Source: Mauremys mutica (lineage: Eukaryota; Chordata; Testudines; Geoemydidae). Taken from it: 64,000 bases of DNA. The DNA is taken from positions 35,105,340 through 35,169,339 of the forward strand of contig NC_059077.1 of the NCBI RefSeq assembly GCF_020497125.1, read 5' to 3'. The number at the start of each line of letters is the position of its first letter. Position 1 is the first letter of the stretch. This document shows positions 21,695 to 34,801 of the stretch, piece after piece. The notes below the pieces were generated by a model that was not told the origin of the DNA, did not search any database, and worked only from the letters and a program-made list of their open reading frames with translations. The position numbers and the translations under genes were made by a program.

Positions 21695-24600
21695 TATATA
21701 TTATTGGGAGAGATGACAGTATAGCTGCAGAATCAATCATTCTTGAGAAGAATTATTATTATCTAGCTTATTAGTCGAATGGACATCTCATTTCGCAGCA
21801 AAAGACTTCTTCATTTACAGCATATTATAAAAATAATAGGTAACTATGAAGTTCCAGTTCTTCTATTTTAGATAAGCATATGCAAAGTCTTAATAAAAGA
21901 AAAGTTAGAATCCACAATCATTCTGAGGTTAGTAATTTTGCTCAAAGTTAAATTAAATTCTGCTAGGAGATGGGAGCTAGTGTGTGGATGTTTGGAAAGA
22001 CCAAATTGAGTATAGTATACATGGCATTATTTGTGAAATAAATTCATAATTAATTATTGATTGACTCTTGTATTTACCTGTATTTTTATGCCGTTTAATT
22101 GTGATCCTCCCAAATTCAAGCCACTTAAGCCTCTAGTCCCGTGTGTTAACAGTAATTTTGCTTGTGTAATCTTTCCGTAAATCCTTAAATTGTCATGGCT
22201 TCAGGCATTGCTATTTGAAAAAAGCCAAACACCCATTTAAAAGCTGCAATGAACTCTTTTGGAAAGAGTACTAAAGCTAAGATGAGAAAAACACAGAAAT
22301 ACGCATATGTTGTGATCTGTAGGACAAACAAAACAGCTGTTCTCATCTTGTGAATGCAGGCATTACGATGGGGTGGATACCAGCAACAATAAAACATTGA
22401 GGGCTTTTTTTTGGTAGTTTAATGTCTTGATCTCATTGTTTGCATAAGCCTAGATTTCATGGGACAAAATGTTCACTTTTAGTTACACTTGTGGTGTTAC
22501 AGATGTAATTTAGAGCAGAATTTGGCTCCATGCATTTTATTTATAAAGTAGCACTAGTCATAATTTGTTTAGTACCAACATGGTACTCATCACCATACAA
22601 TACCCAAATGTAAAGACAGGCCCTGTTCTGAAGAAATTACAATCTACGTGCAAAATTTTCAAATCTGGGTACCTAAGGTTGGGCTTCTAAATTTGTGAAT
22701 ATGCACCTAAATAGAAGGGAATTGATTTTTTTTTCTCTCAAACTCTGAGAACCTGTAACTACCTCCTGAAGTTAATGAAAGCTTCAAATGCTCCGTATCA
22801 AATAAGTATTAGTGTAACAAAGCAACCCAGTAACATCACTTCAGTAAATGTTGCATATGAATTTACATTACAAACCATATTTTTCATTAGCCTAGAATTT
22901 CACCATAAAAGTGGTTTAGGACAAAGGAAGAAATTGACATGACAATCAAATGTCCCAAATTTAAAACTCAGTTATCCTCTCAGATCAATATTAAAAGTCT
23001 GAAAATTAGGATAAATTTCAGTGTTTAAGGGACTGAACACAGTCTCCAGGCTTAACTTTTGAATTGCTAGTATTTTGGCATCCTCCAAAACGTATGTATC
23101 CCCAGATCCAGCATTACCTTCACGTTGGTGATGACAGGTTTCTGCAAAAAGACATTGTTTGATTAAAGTCAGGTGGATTTCACAAATATGTGGTCTGTAC
23201 TTATGCTGTTGTTTTAAGCAAGCATCTCTGGAGTCTATATGGAGATGTCTATAAATAATTCTGGCAAATTCTTCTCCTTTCTTCTCTCTAGAGCAGTCAG
23301 TGGGTGAGTGAGGTTATATGTGTAGTGATTAAAATTCACTATCAGAATTTCACTTTTTGTGTGGTATCTCTGGAAAGCATGTTAGATAAAGGCTCCTTTC
23401 TGTGGCTAAATCCTAGTTATGATCTTCTGTTCAAGATTTCCCTTTGGCTGTCAGTCTTTCATACGCAGTCACATTTTGTGAGCTGTGGGATTATGATTCA
23501 ATTATGTTTACCGAACAAAAGAACATGTCCCACACCTTAATCAAATCATGATAGAAATGGTCCTGAATTTTTATCTAGGCTCAAAGAACACATGACTGAG
23601 TGTCAGATAATGCAATTACTAGTTAATATGCTGGTCTCTATTATGTCCAATGAAAAAACAAGTAGGAATCCTATTCAGTGCCTAAAAACTTAAGTCATGC
23701 AGGGGAAATAACACACATCTCTATAATAGCACTTCTGAACCATGTTAAAGTATGGAAATGCACAGCTAGGGCACTCAAACAACCTTAACTCCACTCTGTA
23801 GTTCCCCCCATGCCCCCATATTCCCCCCCCTCGGATTCACTAATGTGCCCTTAAACTTTAATTGAATCTTATCTGGAACCACTAATGGTGCATGTTTTCT
23901 ATGCCTTAACATGGTTGGATTTCTTTTTAACTCTGAATGTCCTGGATTTATAATGCTTGGTTTGGGGATATTTATGACATCCCTATAATTTATTTTACCC
24001 TTTCATTTCTGATACATACTCTCAGGCTAGACTCCATTTTAATGGAGTTTTTTTATCTCGTTTATATTTCATCAGCAATTGTGTGTGTATGTCTATAAAA
24101 TAAAAATGGTAGTATGTTATGAACTAGTAGTATGTCTGAATTTTGTTCCTCAGCTTCTCTGAAGAGATCAACCAATACTCTGAGATTATGTGCAGGGATC
24201 TTCAAAATGATAGAGTATGTCTTTTTTTCTTTGGCCTAATGAGATAGGTAGATGAACATTCACAGAAGAAAATGCTTTCAAGAAAAAAAGGAACATAACA
24301 TGAACTATTACTGTAAACAAAACACTAGTAATATGAGGGATGTGGTCTTTATATAAAATCACATATCAGAGGGTTTTATTTTTGTTTGTTTGTTTTTTAC
24401 TGTTACTCAAAACTAATATATATTGAAGTTATAAAGCTGGGGACAAGGAGAGGAGTTCCCACAGGCATTATTAGCAATGGAACATGGAGGCCTGCAGGAC
24501 TCTATATTTAGCTTTAATGAAGCTAAATTTTCAGGTTTAGAAAAGAAACTTTACAGCAATATAAAAGTAAGCATGTTTCTCTAAACCAAAAAATGAGCTC

Positions 24601-24901
24601 ACTGTTGTTCTGGTTATCAGTTTGTTTTGGACACTTATATGACAATGATTTGTAAACCTGTTAAAACTTCTACATAAATAGTTATAAAAAAATCAGCTGA
24701 AGTATTAACATAAAACACCTGTTACAATTAGGGTTAAATTAAAGTACTATAATGTCCTAGGCATAGCACCCCTATACAACCTCCTCCTGCCATAGACCTG
24801 CCTCCTGACCGTTAATGGGGTGGCCTCAGCTTCCAAAGTTCAGATTTCTGGGCAGTTCATACTTTTTTTAGAGCTGTTGTTTCATGGTGCCTGCAAACTA
24901 A
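21695..24901. other. Unique AT-rich intronic sequence
   Basis: No exon is recognised in 3.2 kb. An old repeat piece at about 22555..22650 (TACCAACATGGTACTCATCA...AGACAGGCCCTGTTCTG...AATTACAATCTAC) resembles those near 18105 and 45040. The frames of 60-80 codons show no domains. Confidence 0.5.
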
Positions 24902-25159
24902 AGCCTTGTCTATACAAAAACTTGCATTGGATTAATTAAACCGATTTACTTAAACCATACAAACCTCTGTGTAGACACTGTTATTTCAATGTAAGCGTAA
25001 CTTATTCCACTTCAGTTTAAATCTGTTCCTAATTAGTTTAAAATAAACTGAAATAATGGTTTAAACTGTAAAAGAGAGCTGCACAGCCTCTTACACCAAC
25101 TAAATCTGTTTAAAGCAACACCTTTGGTTAAACCAATGCAACTCCGTCTAGAAAAGCCC
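24902..25159. mobile_element. Harbinger-type MITE, diverged
   Basis: The left end AGCCTTGTCTATACAAA and the right end TCTAGAAAAGCCC are degraded forms of the GGC..TGTCTACAC terminal repeat seen elsewhere in this window. TAA precedes the element. The interior is rich in GTTTAAA/TTTAAAC words in both orientations. It is non-coding. Confidence 0.72.
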
Positions 25160-27103
25160 TCAGACAGGCGTTATTTACACTCAGTTAATGTTTTTAAGCT
25201 TTTCTTTGATACATGAGGGCTAGAAACTATTTTACAAACAAACAAACAAAAAACAGAAGCTGAGATTCACATCTCATCCAGGAGCTGGGCCCCTTGGTGT
25301 GGACCTATAGTGCCTAATGCTTTTATCCAGCTCTGATTATAGTCATGCTTCTGTTGGAGCTCACAGTTGGTCATTTTTCTACTTCCATTAGATTATAGTT
25401 TGCCACATCATAAAGTAATGGGAAAGTCTGATTACTTGAAAATACCTGTAGTTTCAAAATCACAGCTAATGGATAACAGTAATTATTGTGACAGATGCAG
25501 TCTTACATCTAAATCCTGGCTTCAAAAATTGTAAACAATCAAGCTGCAACCAATAAATATAATTGAAATACTCCCTCATTTGTTCAAAACTTGTAAAAAA
25601 CATCAGGTAATCTTTGGTTAATGTATAAAATATGCGAGGTTAGATTGTTCTTGGCAGCAAAAAGTGCTTAAAGTCAGGCCTTCCCACTTACCGTAATTTG
25701 TCAAAAATCTTTCATATAGTACTTCTTTGCTACCCAATCAGTGTGATCTTTTATGAATGTCATGATTAAGGACAGTCAGAATTCTAAATATTATTTTGAT
25801 TAACATTTGTGCTTTTGGATCCTTGTAAAGGGTTGGGTTATTTCTTAATTATAGGTTCTTGTACTCAGTTATCTGTTAAAATATATTTTGGTATAATGGG
25901 AAAACAGGCCTGGATATAACACAATTATCAGAGCTACAGAGCCATGAAATCCTCTTTCTCTAATTGTCTTCTGCTTGATTTCCATGCGATTTGTATCCCA
26001 TAATCTACTGGTCCACCTGCTGATTTAGTCTGATAAGAAACACAATAATACTGTAAAATTAAGGTCTTTGGTAAGAGGAAACTAGGACTGAGAGATGTTC
26101 CAGCTTACTTTCTGAAAGGCCTTTTGTAGTTAGATGGGGGCAGGGGGAAATCTTCAAAATTAAGTAAAATCACATCTTTTTAGTGTTGAGCCAGCAGGGA
26201 AGTAGTGCTGTGCCCTATAGTTCAGCAGAGCTAAATTGAAAGAGGTATTGTATCTTTTGGTTTCAGGCCCTCCAGTGCACAGGCACATTTGTGAAAGGAA
26301 AATATTTGCACCTTGGGCATGTCCTCAGGTGAGGGAGCTAGCAGTGGTTGAGTGAAAATGACTATTACTTATTGCATAATAGTCCACAGAGCAGCATTGA
26401 TAGCAAGAGGATAGGAAGTACAGCCATCCTCCCAACTGGAGAATGTTCAAACCCAATTTCATGTTGGAGTGGGGTTGGGTTAGCATTGCATGTATAATCC
26501 CCTCCACCGAATTCCACTGTAGTTTTCTAATTTTCTAATCCATACTGGTGCATGTTTTCTTGCATCTAAAGCTGATTCAATAGTAAAAAGGAAAAACAAA
26601 ATCATAAATATGTTAGTGCATAAAAGCAATGAGTTTATTTTTATATGATTCCTGGGATCATATTCATGAGTAGTCGGAAAACTGTTGGTCATTCATGAAA
26701 ACATACAATTAAAATATGTCGGCATTTATACATTTTAGGATATTAGCAGTTTAAATGCTCACTCTGTGTTCCCGTAGCTCAAAGTCATTTGTCATCTAAA
26801 CTGTTATCTTCCCTTATCTCTCTCATTGCCTCAGCCTACCTGGGCAGTTTTCCTACAGTATGAGAAGGATTTTATTTGTTTGTTCATTTAGAGCTCGATC
26901 CTGCAAAGCACTGAGCACTTTGACCTTGATCCAGCAAAGAATTTCAGCACAAGCCAGTGTTTTAAGTTAAACATGTTTAAGTGCACAGGCTGAGCACTTT
27001 GCATGATCGTGCCCGTATATACTGATTTTTGTCAATGCCTTATGACATGCTTCCACAATGGATGTTTTTGCAGTTTTAACGTATATTAGTGTCATGAAGA
27101 TAC
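25160..27103. other. Unique AT-rich intronic sequence
   Basis: No exon is recognised. A degenerate stretch near 26890..27005 (GAGCTCGATCCTGCAAAGCAC) repeats the 'gatcctgcaaagcactgagcac' style of old reptile repeats. Confidence 0.45.
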
Positions 27104-28383
27104 TACTCCTGGGGGAATTCTGCACCACTCTGTACGCACAGAATTCATGTGCCGCACAGATTTTTTTTTCCCCACAGAAAATACATTTTGCCAAAAAGGT
27201 GCTGCAGTTATGCCTTTTGCCCACCAGGGGTAACTGTGATGCCAGTACAGAGCAGCCTCTCCTGGGTGGGAGCAGCCCCAGCTACGGACAGGGAAAAGAA
27301 AAAGGTTGCCTTCCTCACAGCACCCTGCCTATGGGGCCAGGTCTGGAGGAATTGGATAGGGGGGACGGACAGCATGGGGCACATGAGGCTGCTAGGGTCA
27401 CAGACTGAGGTTCAGAAGGGCTAGTCGAAGGACAGACAGGGCAGGGGCTGAATGGGAGTGGGGTGCAGGGACACATGGGAACAGGGGGATGGGGGAGGGG
27501 GTGCAGGGCCAAATAGCAGAAGAGAGTGACTGAATGGGGTGCAGGGATACATGGGGACAGGGAGTAGGGGATACAGGGTAACATGAGGGGAGGTGTGTGG
27601 CTAAGTGAGGGTGCAGGGACACATGGGAACAAGGGGAGGAAGTGGCTGAATGGGCATGAAGGGCCACATGGGGATGGGGGAGGGAATGCAGGGAAACTTG
27701 GGGATGGGGGTATGTGGGGGCTGAGTGGGGGTGCAGGGACACATGAGAACAGGAGGAGGAAGTAGCTGAGTGGGCATGCAGGGCCACAAGGGGACAGGGG
27801 GGAGGGAGTGCAAGGACACTTGGGGATGGGGGGATGGAGGGAATGAGTGGGGGTGCAGGGACATATGGGGACAGGGCAGATGTGCCTGATTGAATGAAAG
27901 AGGCTAGGTGTTAGCCAGGGTCTGCACGGGGGGGGGGGGGGCTTTCTTACAATCCCTCCCTGCCCCAAAATAAAACTGTTCCATACTTCTCCAACCCGCA
28001 CCCAACAGCCCTCCAAGTTCACACCCAAGCTCTTTCCCAGCAATGGCTTCCCTCTCCCTCAGCTCCTTTGTTACCCATGATTCTCCCAAGCCTTTGCATG
28101 GTTTCTAGAGGATGCAGTAAACACGTTTCTGTATTGTAGTTTAAATGAATTATTATTCAGAGTTCTGTATTAATATGCCTAGTGAGGAAGCTATTCATCA
28201 AAAAACATTTGCTGAATCTTTTTTGTTGTCTATATTATTACAGACATTTTGTATTTTGAAATAAATTACCAAAACAATAGAAATAGTCATGTTATTTTGT
28301 TATTTTGACAAATAAAATATGCAGAATTTTAAAATATTGTTCACATAAATTTAAATTTTTGGCACAGAATTCCCACAGGAGTA
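27104..28383. mobile_element. 1.3 kb terminal-inverted-repeat element with minisatellite
   Basis: The left end ACTCCTGGGGGAATTCTGC and the right end GCACAGAATTCCCACAGGAGT are inverted copies. The interior starts with TTTGCCAAAAAGGTGCTGCAG-like sequence, passes into a G-rich tandem array (27420..27890) and finishes AT-rich. I could not read a clean target duplication, so the superfamily is left open. No transposase is present. Confidence 0.8.
27420..27900. repeat. G-rich minisatellite
   Basis: Units resemble GGGTGCAGGGACACATGGGG followed by ACAGGGGGATGGGGGAGG and a variable GGGCCACATGGGG or CTGAATGGG piece, with an overall periodicity near 60 bases. Shortly after the array comes a run of 14 G (27928..27941). 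The antisense frame of 242 codons (27315..28043) and several others are artefacts of this Pro/His/Ser-type array. Confidence 0.9.
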
Positions 28384-31334
28384 GTGATACCATCTAGAAC
28401 TTTATATAGTCAATCTTGCAGTGAAGGACCTCAAACCAAGCTCTCTAACATGGAGAACTTGTCTGATGTTTAAGAAATGGCCAGGCCATGTTATATTTGG
28501 GAATTTACAAATGTCAAGATATGCTGCTACAGTCTTAAAGGATTCCCCACTAGTCATAGCAGCCTGATGCATCTCACAAGACAGATGCTGTATAAAAAAA
28601 TGCATATGCCCTCTTGGAGGATGAGCATCATTCTTCCTTTGGCAAAGATCTTAGATCCTCATAATGCTTCAGTTCTGTGGAGAACTTTCAAATTAAAGGA
28701 CCTGCTTTCTTAAGTTGTAGTCAAAAGCAGACCAGCACTTTCGCAAGAAACAATATTCTCATCCTCTCTTTGAAAAAAGGACACCTGTTCAGATTTGACT
28801 AGGTTCGGATTCTGAGCTCCCTTCATCTTGGATTTTATATTATGACGAATGGCTTATATTTTATGAGTTAAACTTTCAGTTTATCACCTCCACTTTGTGC
28901 ATGCACAAAAATTTGCACGCGTACACCATGCACCCACACTTTGTATATTCAAACACTTGTACAAACAAGTGTTTAGAATTTGCACATGAAACCCATTGGG
29001 ACAGAAATTTTGCAGGTTCCAGTTCTAATAAATGCTTGCCTATATGCGAATGTATGCACAGAGGCCAAGATTTTCAGAAGTAAGTGCCCACCATTATGCA
29101 ACTAAAATCCTTTATTTAAGTGCCTAAATAAATTACTTTATTTTCAAAAGGGCAGAGCACCCAGCAGATCTCACTGAAGGCAATGGGAATCTTTGTGTGC
29201 CCCCTGCTTTGAAAAATCAGGCCCTAACTTTAGGCACCTATTTTGAAAATCTTGGCCAGAGGTGGGTGCCTTTAGGTTCATGTCTTGGCTGAAAGTTTGG
29301 CTGCAAGGGTGTAATTAGGCACCGCACCTATAATTTCAATTGGGCTTTGCCATTTACATTAGCTGAAGATTCAACCCTACCTTTGGCATAGTTATACAGA
29401 TGTGGGAGATAAAAATCAAAGCTTCTGTCTCCTTGGAGCTGCTGCCACTGCAGCTGCTTTTTGCGATCCATTGCCACCAAGCTGCTGCTGCTGCTGCTGA
29501 TGCTTTGAAGCTGACACTGTTCAGCAGTCTCAGCTCAGCTCTTACGGAGAGATCATTGATATCTAAGACCCTTGAAGGAGTCCTCACTATCCAGTACTCT
29601 CACCTGTTGGGGAAATGGGGGAAGAGCAGCCCAGAGCTGCTTAAGAACTGCAGATGGGCAGAGTGGCAAGGGAGTATCTAGTGGAGAGAAAGAGGAATGG
29701 ACTGAATGGGTCTGGCCTCAGTTTTATGGGCGGCAATTGGGCTTGTTGGAAAATACGAAGCCAAGACATTGAAAGTGCCTGGGGTCCCACTGACTGAGAC
29801 TGCTGTCAGGTACAGTTGGGTGAGGGAGCCTAGACAGAGCTAAGGAAAGGAGAGAGAGAGAGAGAGAGAGAGCTTCCTTCTCTTTAAAGCTTCAGGCCAC
29901 AGGGCTTATATTTAAATAATTAGGAACAGGAACAATTTTTCATCTTTAAATTAATAGCAAAAGTTGACCAGAAATTTGAACCTTCAAAAATGTTTTCTAA
30001 GTTCAGTATTCTGCTGAAGAACACTTAATTCTTTTTTTTTTTTAATTCTTGAAGTGTTTTTAACAGTGATCAGTATTTAATATGAACATTCCTAGTCTTT
30101 GTTCCAAATGAGAGAAACTTAGCTGGGGTTTAAAAACAGAGGTGTGTGTATGGAGAACAGGTGGGATGACGTGTTATCTGTTTTAAGCCATAAACCAAGC
30201 AAATAAGTACATGTACCAGTTTACCCCTTTCTCCCTAAATTAGGATTCCCTCCCAAACCCTGTTCTTTCTTAACCAAATCTGACTTTTTTAATGTCTTGA
30301 GACAAGTTATGTTTACAGTTTGCACCTGTGGCTGATAAGACTTTAGCTGTTGAGAAAAGACTTTGTTTTGCTTAAACCAATTTGGCATAAATACAGATAG
30401 AATCTGAATATGCAATTAAATGTATATTACATGGTTCTCATAAGCCACCAACACATTAAATACAGTATGAATATAGCAATGTAAAACATTCCTAAAGCCT
30501 GGTATAAACCTAAAATTTGAATAAATTTGAAACAAAGTCGGACAGAGAGATTCCTAAGGATTTATATTTTGTATGAAGTTTAAAGGACTGAAAGGAGAAT
30601 GTGAGCTAATATAATCCATAAGCATAAGGAGTAATAAAAATATGTAATTTGTGTCCATGCCTTGACATTAATTAAAAATAACAATAGGCTAGCAATAACC
30701 CACCTAATATAAGCTGTAACAGACTCATTAGTAACTGATCATTAGTGCATCTGTCTTGAAGGCTTCCATTTCACTGAAGGCTTCCATCAGGACTTGCCTG
30801 GTGCTTGCAGCTGGTTAATAATTCAGGAGTCTGTTTGCTCACAGATTTTTAGCAGCTGAACGATTATACTCTTCTGGCCTTCTTTAAGCTGGCTGTCTAT
30901 AAAATGGCAGAATGGCCCCGTTGTGTTTTAAAGCAAGTCTTGTACTTTACAGTGTAGGTGTGATTACATTCAAGACTTTTTGAGAGCCTGATCCCACTGA
31001 AGTCAATGGAAACACTGGGAGTCCTTCCACTGACTTCACTGGAAGTACGATCACATTCTGAATTAGGCTCTTCAGACATGGTCTATTTTAAAGGGATCTC
31101 ACGGTCATACCTGAAGCCATCAGTAGATCTTATTTCTGTAGTGGTATCAGGGTGTGGTGCTTACACCCCAGTGCTCTCGTTTGGGGGCCTTTCTCTTCAT
31201 TTTTAATTGTTACCTTTAGAAATAACTTTATTAAAGTATTTTTATGACCACTAAAAAAGTTTATTTTCCTTCTGCTGATAATTGCCCACCTTAATTGATT
31301 GCTCTTGTTACAGTTAGTATGGAAACACCCTTTT
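28384..31334. other. Unique intronic sequence with old repeat pieces
   Basis: No exon is recognised. Degenerate repeat words occur at 29055..29250 (GGCCAAGATTTTCAGAAG...CAGGCCCTAACTTTAGGCAC) and 30980..31060 (GAGCCTGATCCCACTGAAGT and the inverted CACTGACTTCACTGGAAGTA), the latter a decayed short palindromic repeat. Confidence 0.5.
29848..29872. repeat. (AG)n microsatellite
   Basis: About 12 uninterrupted AG dinucleotides. Confidence 0.95.
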
Positions 31335-31520
31335 TTTCATGTTCTCTGTGTATATATATATATCTTCTTACTGTATTTTCCACTGCATGCATCCAGTGAA
31401 GTGGGTTTTAGCCACGAAAGCTTATGCTCAAAGAAATTTGTTAGTCTCTAAGGTGCCACAAGTACTCCTCGTTCTTTTTGCTGATATAGAGTAACACGGC
31501 TACCACTCTGAAACCTGTCA
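31335..31520 (+). mobile_element. Penelope-like element tail fragment
   Basis: Reading on the + strand: ACTGTATTTTCCACTGCATG, then CCAGTGAAGTGGG, a TTTTAG loop, CCACGAAAGCTTATGCTC, then TTTGTTAGTCTCTAAGGTGC and GCTGATATAGAGTAACACGG, ending CTACCACTCTGAAACC. This is a diverged relative of the 58.8 kb copy, which carries a GIY-YIG remnant. The hammerhead-like core is degenerate here (CCAGTGA in place of CTGANGA). The left end merges into a TA-rich stretch, so its boundary is approximate. Confidence 0.8.
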
Positions 31521-32449
31521 TCCATAACTGTACATTTATTTCTTACTCAAAATGAAGGGATTGTATAACTGGCTGTGGGGTTCTAATTTGCCTGTTATTT
31601 GTATTGTCGTTTTTCATTAGCCCATACAATATAATGGAAAGCCATGCAGTCTGATGGGCTACTACCATAGAACTCCCAATTAGCATAGCAGCCTTAATTT
31701 CTCACCATATTATCAGCCCACTTAACTCTGAAAAATGACATGTTAATTAAAAAGGAAATTTAATATTAGTGGGGGAATCTGGCTTCAAGAAGCAGAAGAG
31801 GCGGTATTGAGAAGAATGAGGTAAATTGGGGAGACAAAGTGAGGAGAGATTCAGAAACCGTCCTATTTTATGAGGATATGCATTACAAGTTCTGGGGAGA
31901 AGTAGTTAATGAAAGATTTATAGTAGCTAATCATAGCGCAAGAATGAGAGGACAGGATATTTCAGCCTCTATAATATCTTGATGGTCCCTCTTTTTATTT
32001 GGTAATAATGACTTTGACTTTCAGTCTCTGGGTTGATACTTTAACTCAGTGTATTACTGTTACCTCATAAACAGGAAGCACCTTCAAGTTCTCATCTAAT
32101 TATCTGGGCAGTCAGCAGACATCCAGCCTCTTGCTCATAATTTGCATGGAGAAAGCAGATAAATCTGCCAAATGAAAGGCAAAAGCCTTTGAGGGGAAGG
32201 TGAGAAGTCAGTCAAAGAAATGAAAGGTTTAGCACAACTGTCAAGCAAATATAGGTCTGACAGAGCAAGAACACATCTATTTTTAGGTTATACATTTCTC
32301 TGTTGACAGAACAGCCAGTTTTAGAAACTCCATTAGATTGCAAGTACCCTTAGAGGTCACCAAAGCCAAGTGTAAGAGAAATGCATTGTTTAGAGTCTGG
32401 TTCCACTAGAGACTAAAAGGAATCATTCTACCTGTCTCTTATTTTTCTA
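31521..32449. other. Unique intronic sequence
   Basis: I see nothing recognisable here. Confidence 0.45.
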
Positions 32450-32642
32450 ATAGAATCATAGAAACATAGGTCTGGAAAGAACTTTAAGAGGTCATCAAGT
32501 CCAACCCTCTGTGCTGAGTCAGGCTCAAGAAAACTTAGACCATCCCTGACAGGAGTTTGTCTAACCTATTATTAAAAACCTCTAATAATGGGGGTTCCAC
32601 AACCTCCCTTGGAAGCCTATTCCTGAGCTTAGCTACCCTTAT

Positions 32643-32720
32643 AGGCCATGTCTACACGTACAGCACTGCAGCAGCTGTGCATCTGATGAAGATGCTCTAT
32701 GCTGACAGGAGATAGCTCTT
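32643..32720. mobile_element. Harbinger-type MITE fragment in CR1
   Basis: GGCCATGTCTACACGTACAG directly follows CCTTATA of the CR1 tail, and CR1 sequence resumes near 32725. Only one terminus is visible, so this is a truncated copy. Confidence 0.7.
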
Positions 32721-33293
32721 TTTTTCCCAAATATCTTAACTAAATCTCCCTTGCTGCAGATTAAACTCATTACTACTTGTCCTACCATCTGTGAATACAG
32801 AAAAATTGATCACTGTCCTCTTTACAACAGCCTTTAACATACTTGAAGACTGTTATCAGATTCCCCCCATAGTCATCTTTTCTCCAGACTAAACAGGGCC
32901 AGTTTTTTAACCTTTCCTCGTAAGTCAGGTTTTCTGAACCAGTTATCATTTTTGTTGCTCTTCTCTGGTTCTCTCCACTTTATCCACATCTTTCCTAAAG
33001 TCTGTCACCCAGAAATAGACACCATATACCAGCTGAGGCCTTACCCGTGCTGAGTAGAATGGGACAAGTGCCTTTCATGTCTTATATACGGTTGATACCC
33101 TAGAATATTAGCTTTTTTTGCAATTACATCATGTTATTGACTCATATTCAATTTGATCCACTAGTACTCCCTGATTTTTTTTAAGCAGTACTATCATCTA
33201 GTCAGATATTTCCCATTTTGTAAGTGTGCATTTGATTTTTTTTCCTTTGTACGAGAAGTTCTTTACACTTTATTGAATTTCATCTCATTGATT

Positions 33294-34137
33294 TCAGACC
33301 AATTCTCTTAATTTGTCAACTTTGTTTTGAATTCCAATCCTGTCCTCTGAAGTGCTAGCTACCCTTCCTAGCCTGGTATAATTTGCAAATATTAGAAGCA
33401 TTCTCTCCACTCCATTATCAAAATCATTAATGAAATCATTGAATAGTACTGGATGCAGGCCTGACCCTAACAGGACCCTACTAGATACACTCTCCCACTT
33501 TGACAGCAAACAATTGATAACTACTCTTTTGAGTATGTTCTTTCAACCAATTGTGCATCAACTTTATAGTAATTTCATCTAGACCACATTTCCATAGTTT
33601 GCTTATGAGAATGTCATATCTCACGTCTACTACTTCCCCCCATCCAGTAAACCAGTCAAAGAGGGAAATTAGGTTGGTTTAGTATGAATTGTTCTTGGCA
33701 AATCCATCATGGTTATTACTTAACTCTGTTATTCTTTAGGTGCTTATAAATTTATTGTTTAATCATTTCTCCAGTATCTTTCCAGGTATCAAAATTAGGC
33801 TGACTGCTGTATAATTCCCTGGGTACTCTTTGTTTCCCTTCTTAAAGACAGGTACTTTGTTTGCCCTTCTCCAGTCCTCTTGGACATCACTCATCCTCCA
33901 TAAATTCTCCAAGGTAATTGCTAATGGTTCTGAAATTGCTTCCACTTGTTCCTTAGGTACCTTAGGATGAATTTCATCTGGCCATGCTGACTTGAATACA
34001 TCTGACTTATCTGAATATTCCTTAACCTGTTCCTTCCCTATTTTGGCTTGCATTCCTTCCCCCTTGTTAATATTAATTAGGTAAAATATCTGGTCACCAT
34101 TAACCTTTTTAATGAAGACTGAAGCAAAATAAGGCAT
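33294..34137 (-). pseudogene. CR1 ORF2 remnants, reverse transcriptase
   Basis: The minus-strand frame 33763..34137 reads ...PDEIHPKVPKEQVEAISEPL...WRRANKVPVFKKGNKEYPGNYT, the region of CR1 ORF2 leading into the reverse transcriptase. A second frame, 33294..33509, covers the motif C region (LFNDFINDFDNGVE...IFANYTRLG), in which the catalytic FADD has become FANY, so the enzyme site is lost. The two pieces are separated by stops and frame changes. Confidence 0.9.
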
Positions 34138-34505
34138 TAAAGACCTCTACCTTTTGGATGTAATCAGTTGTTAGCTCATCTTCCCCACTAAGTAGAGGAT
34201 CTACACCTTCCTTCCTTTTTTTCTTGCTTCCAATGTATGTAAAGAACCTATTCTTGTTGCCTCTTATGCCCCTTGCTATGTGTAACTTTCAGATTTTGTC
34301 CCTACATGCTTGCTATTCTTTTATACTACTCCCCAGTTTTTGTACTATTGCGTTTTGATTTTCAGGTCAGTAAAGAGCTCCTGATACAGCCCTATTGGCT
34401 TATTACTCTTCCTACCTTTCTTTTGCATTGGGATAGTTTGTAGTTGTGCGTTTAATATTATCCCCTTGAGAAACTGCCAGATCTCCTGAACTCCTTTATC
34501 CCTTA

Positions 34506-34801
34506 GGCCACGTTTACACTTACCTGCTGGGTCGACGCGGCGAGTTCGACTGCTCGGAGTTCGAACTATCGCGTCTGATCTAGACGCGATAGTTCAAACC
34601 CCAGAAGCGCTAGTTCGAACTCCGGTACTCCACCGCGGCAGGAGGAGTTGCCGGAGTCGACCTTGGAGCCGCGGAGTTCGCTTCCGCGGCGTCTGGGTGG
34701 GTAAGTAAGTCGAACTAGGGTAGTTCGAATTCAGCTACGTTATTCACGTAGCTGAATTCGCGTACCCTAGTTCGACCCCCGACCTTAGTGTAGACCAGGG
34801 C
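34506..34801. mobile_element. Harbinger-type MITE nested in CR1
   Basis: A 296-base element begins GGCCACGTTTACACTTAC and ends TTAGTGTAGACCAGGGC. It has exact TTA on both sides (34503..34505 and 34802..34804). It contains two strong hairpins: CGAACTATCGCGTCT/AGACGCGATAGTTC (34560..34595), and a near-perfect pair of about 29-base arms at 34699..34765 meeting at ACGT TATTC ACGT. Its CpG content suggests a younger insertion than its CR1 host. Confidence 0.93.

Noticed and set aside
20319..21774. Open frames of 260-473 codons on both strands
   Set aside because: They run through the CpG minisatellite, where all frames are open. The proteins are repetitive Pro/Arg/Gly strings with no domain or splice context.
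27315..28043. 242-codon antisense frame rich in Pro, Cys, His and Ser
   Set aside because: It lies on the G-rich minisatellite inside a transposon. The repeat structure explains its openness.
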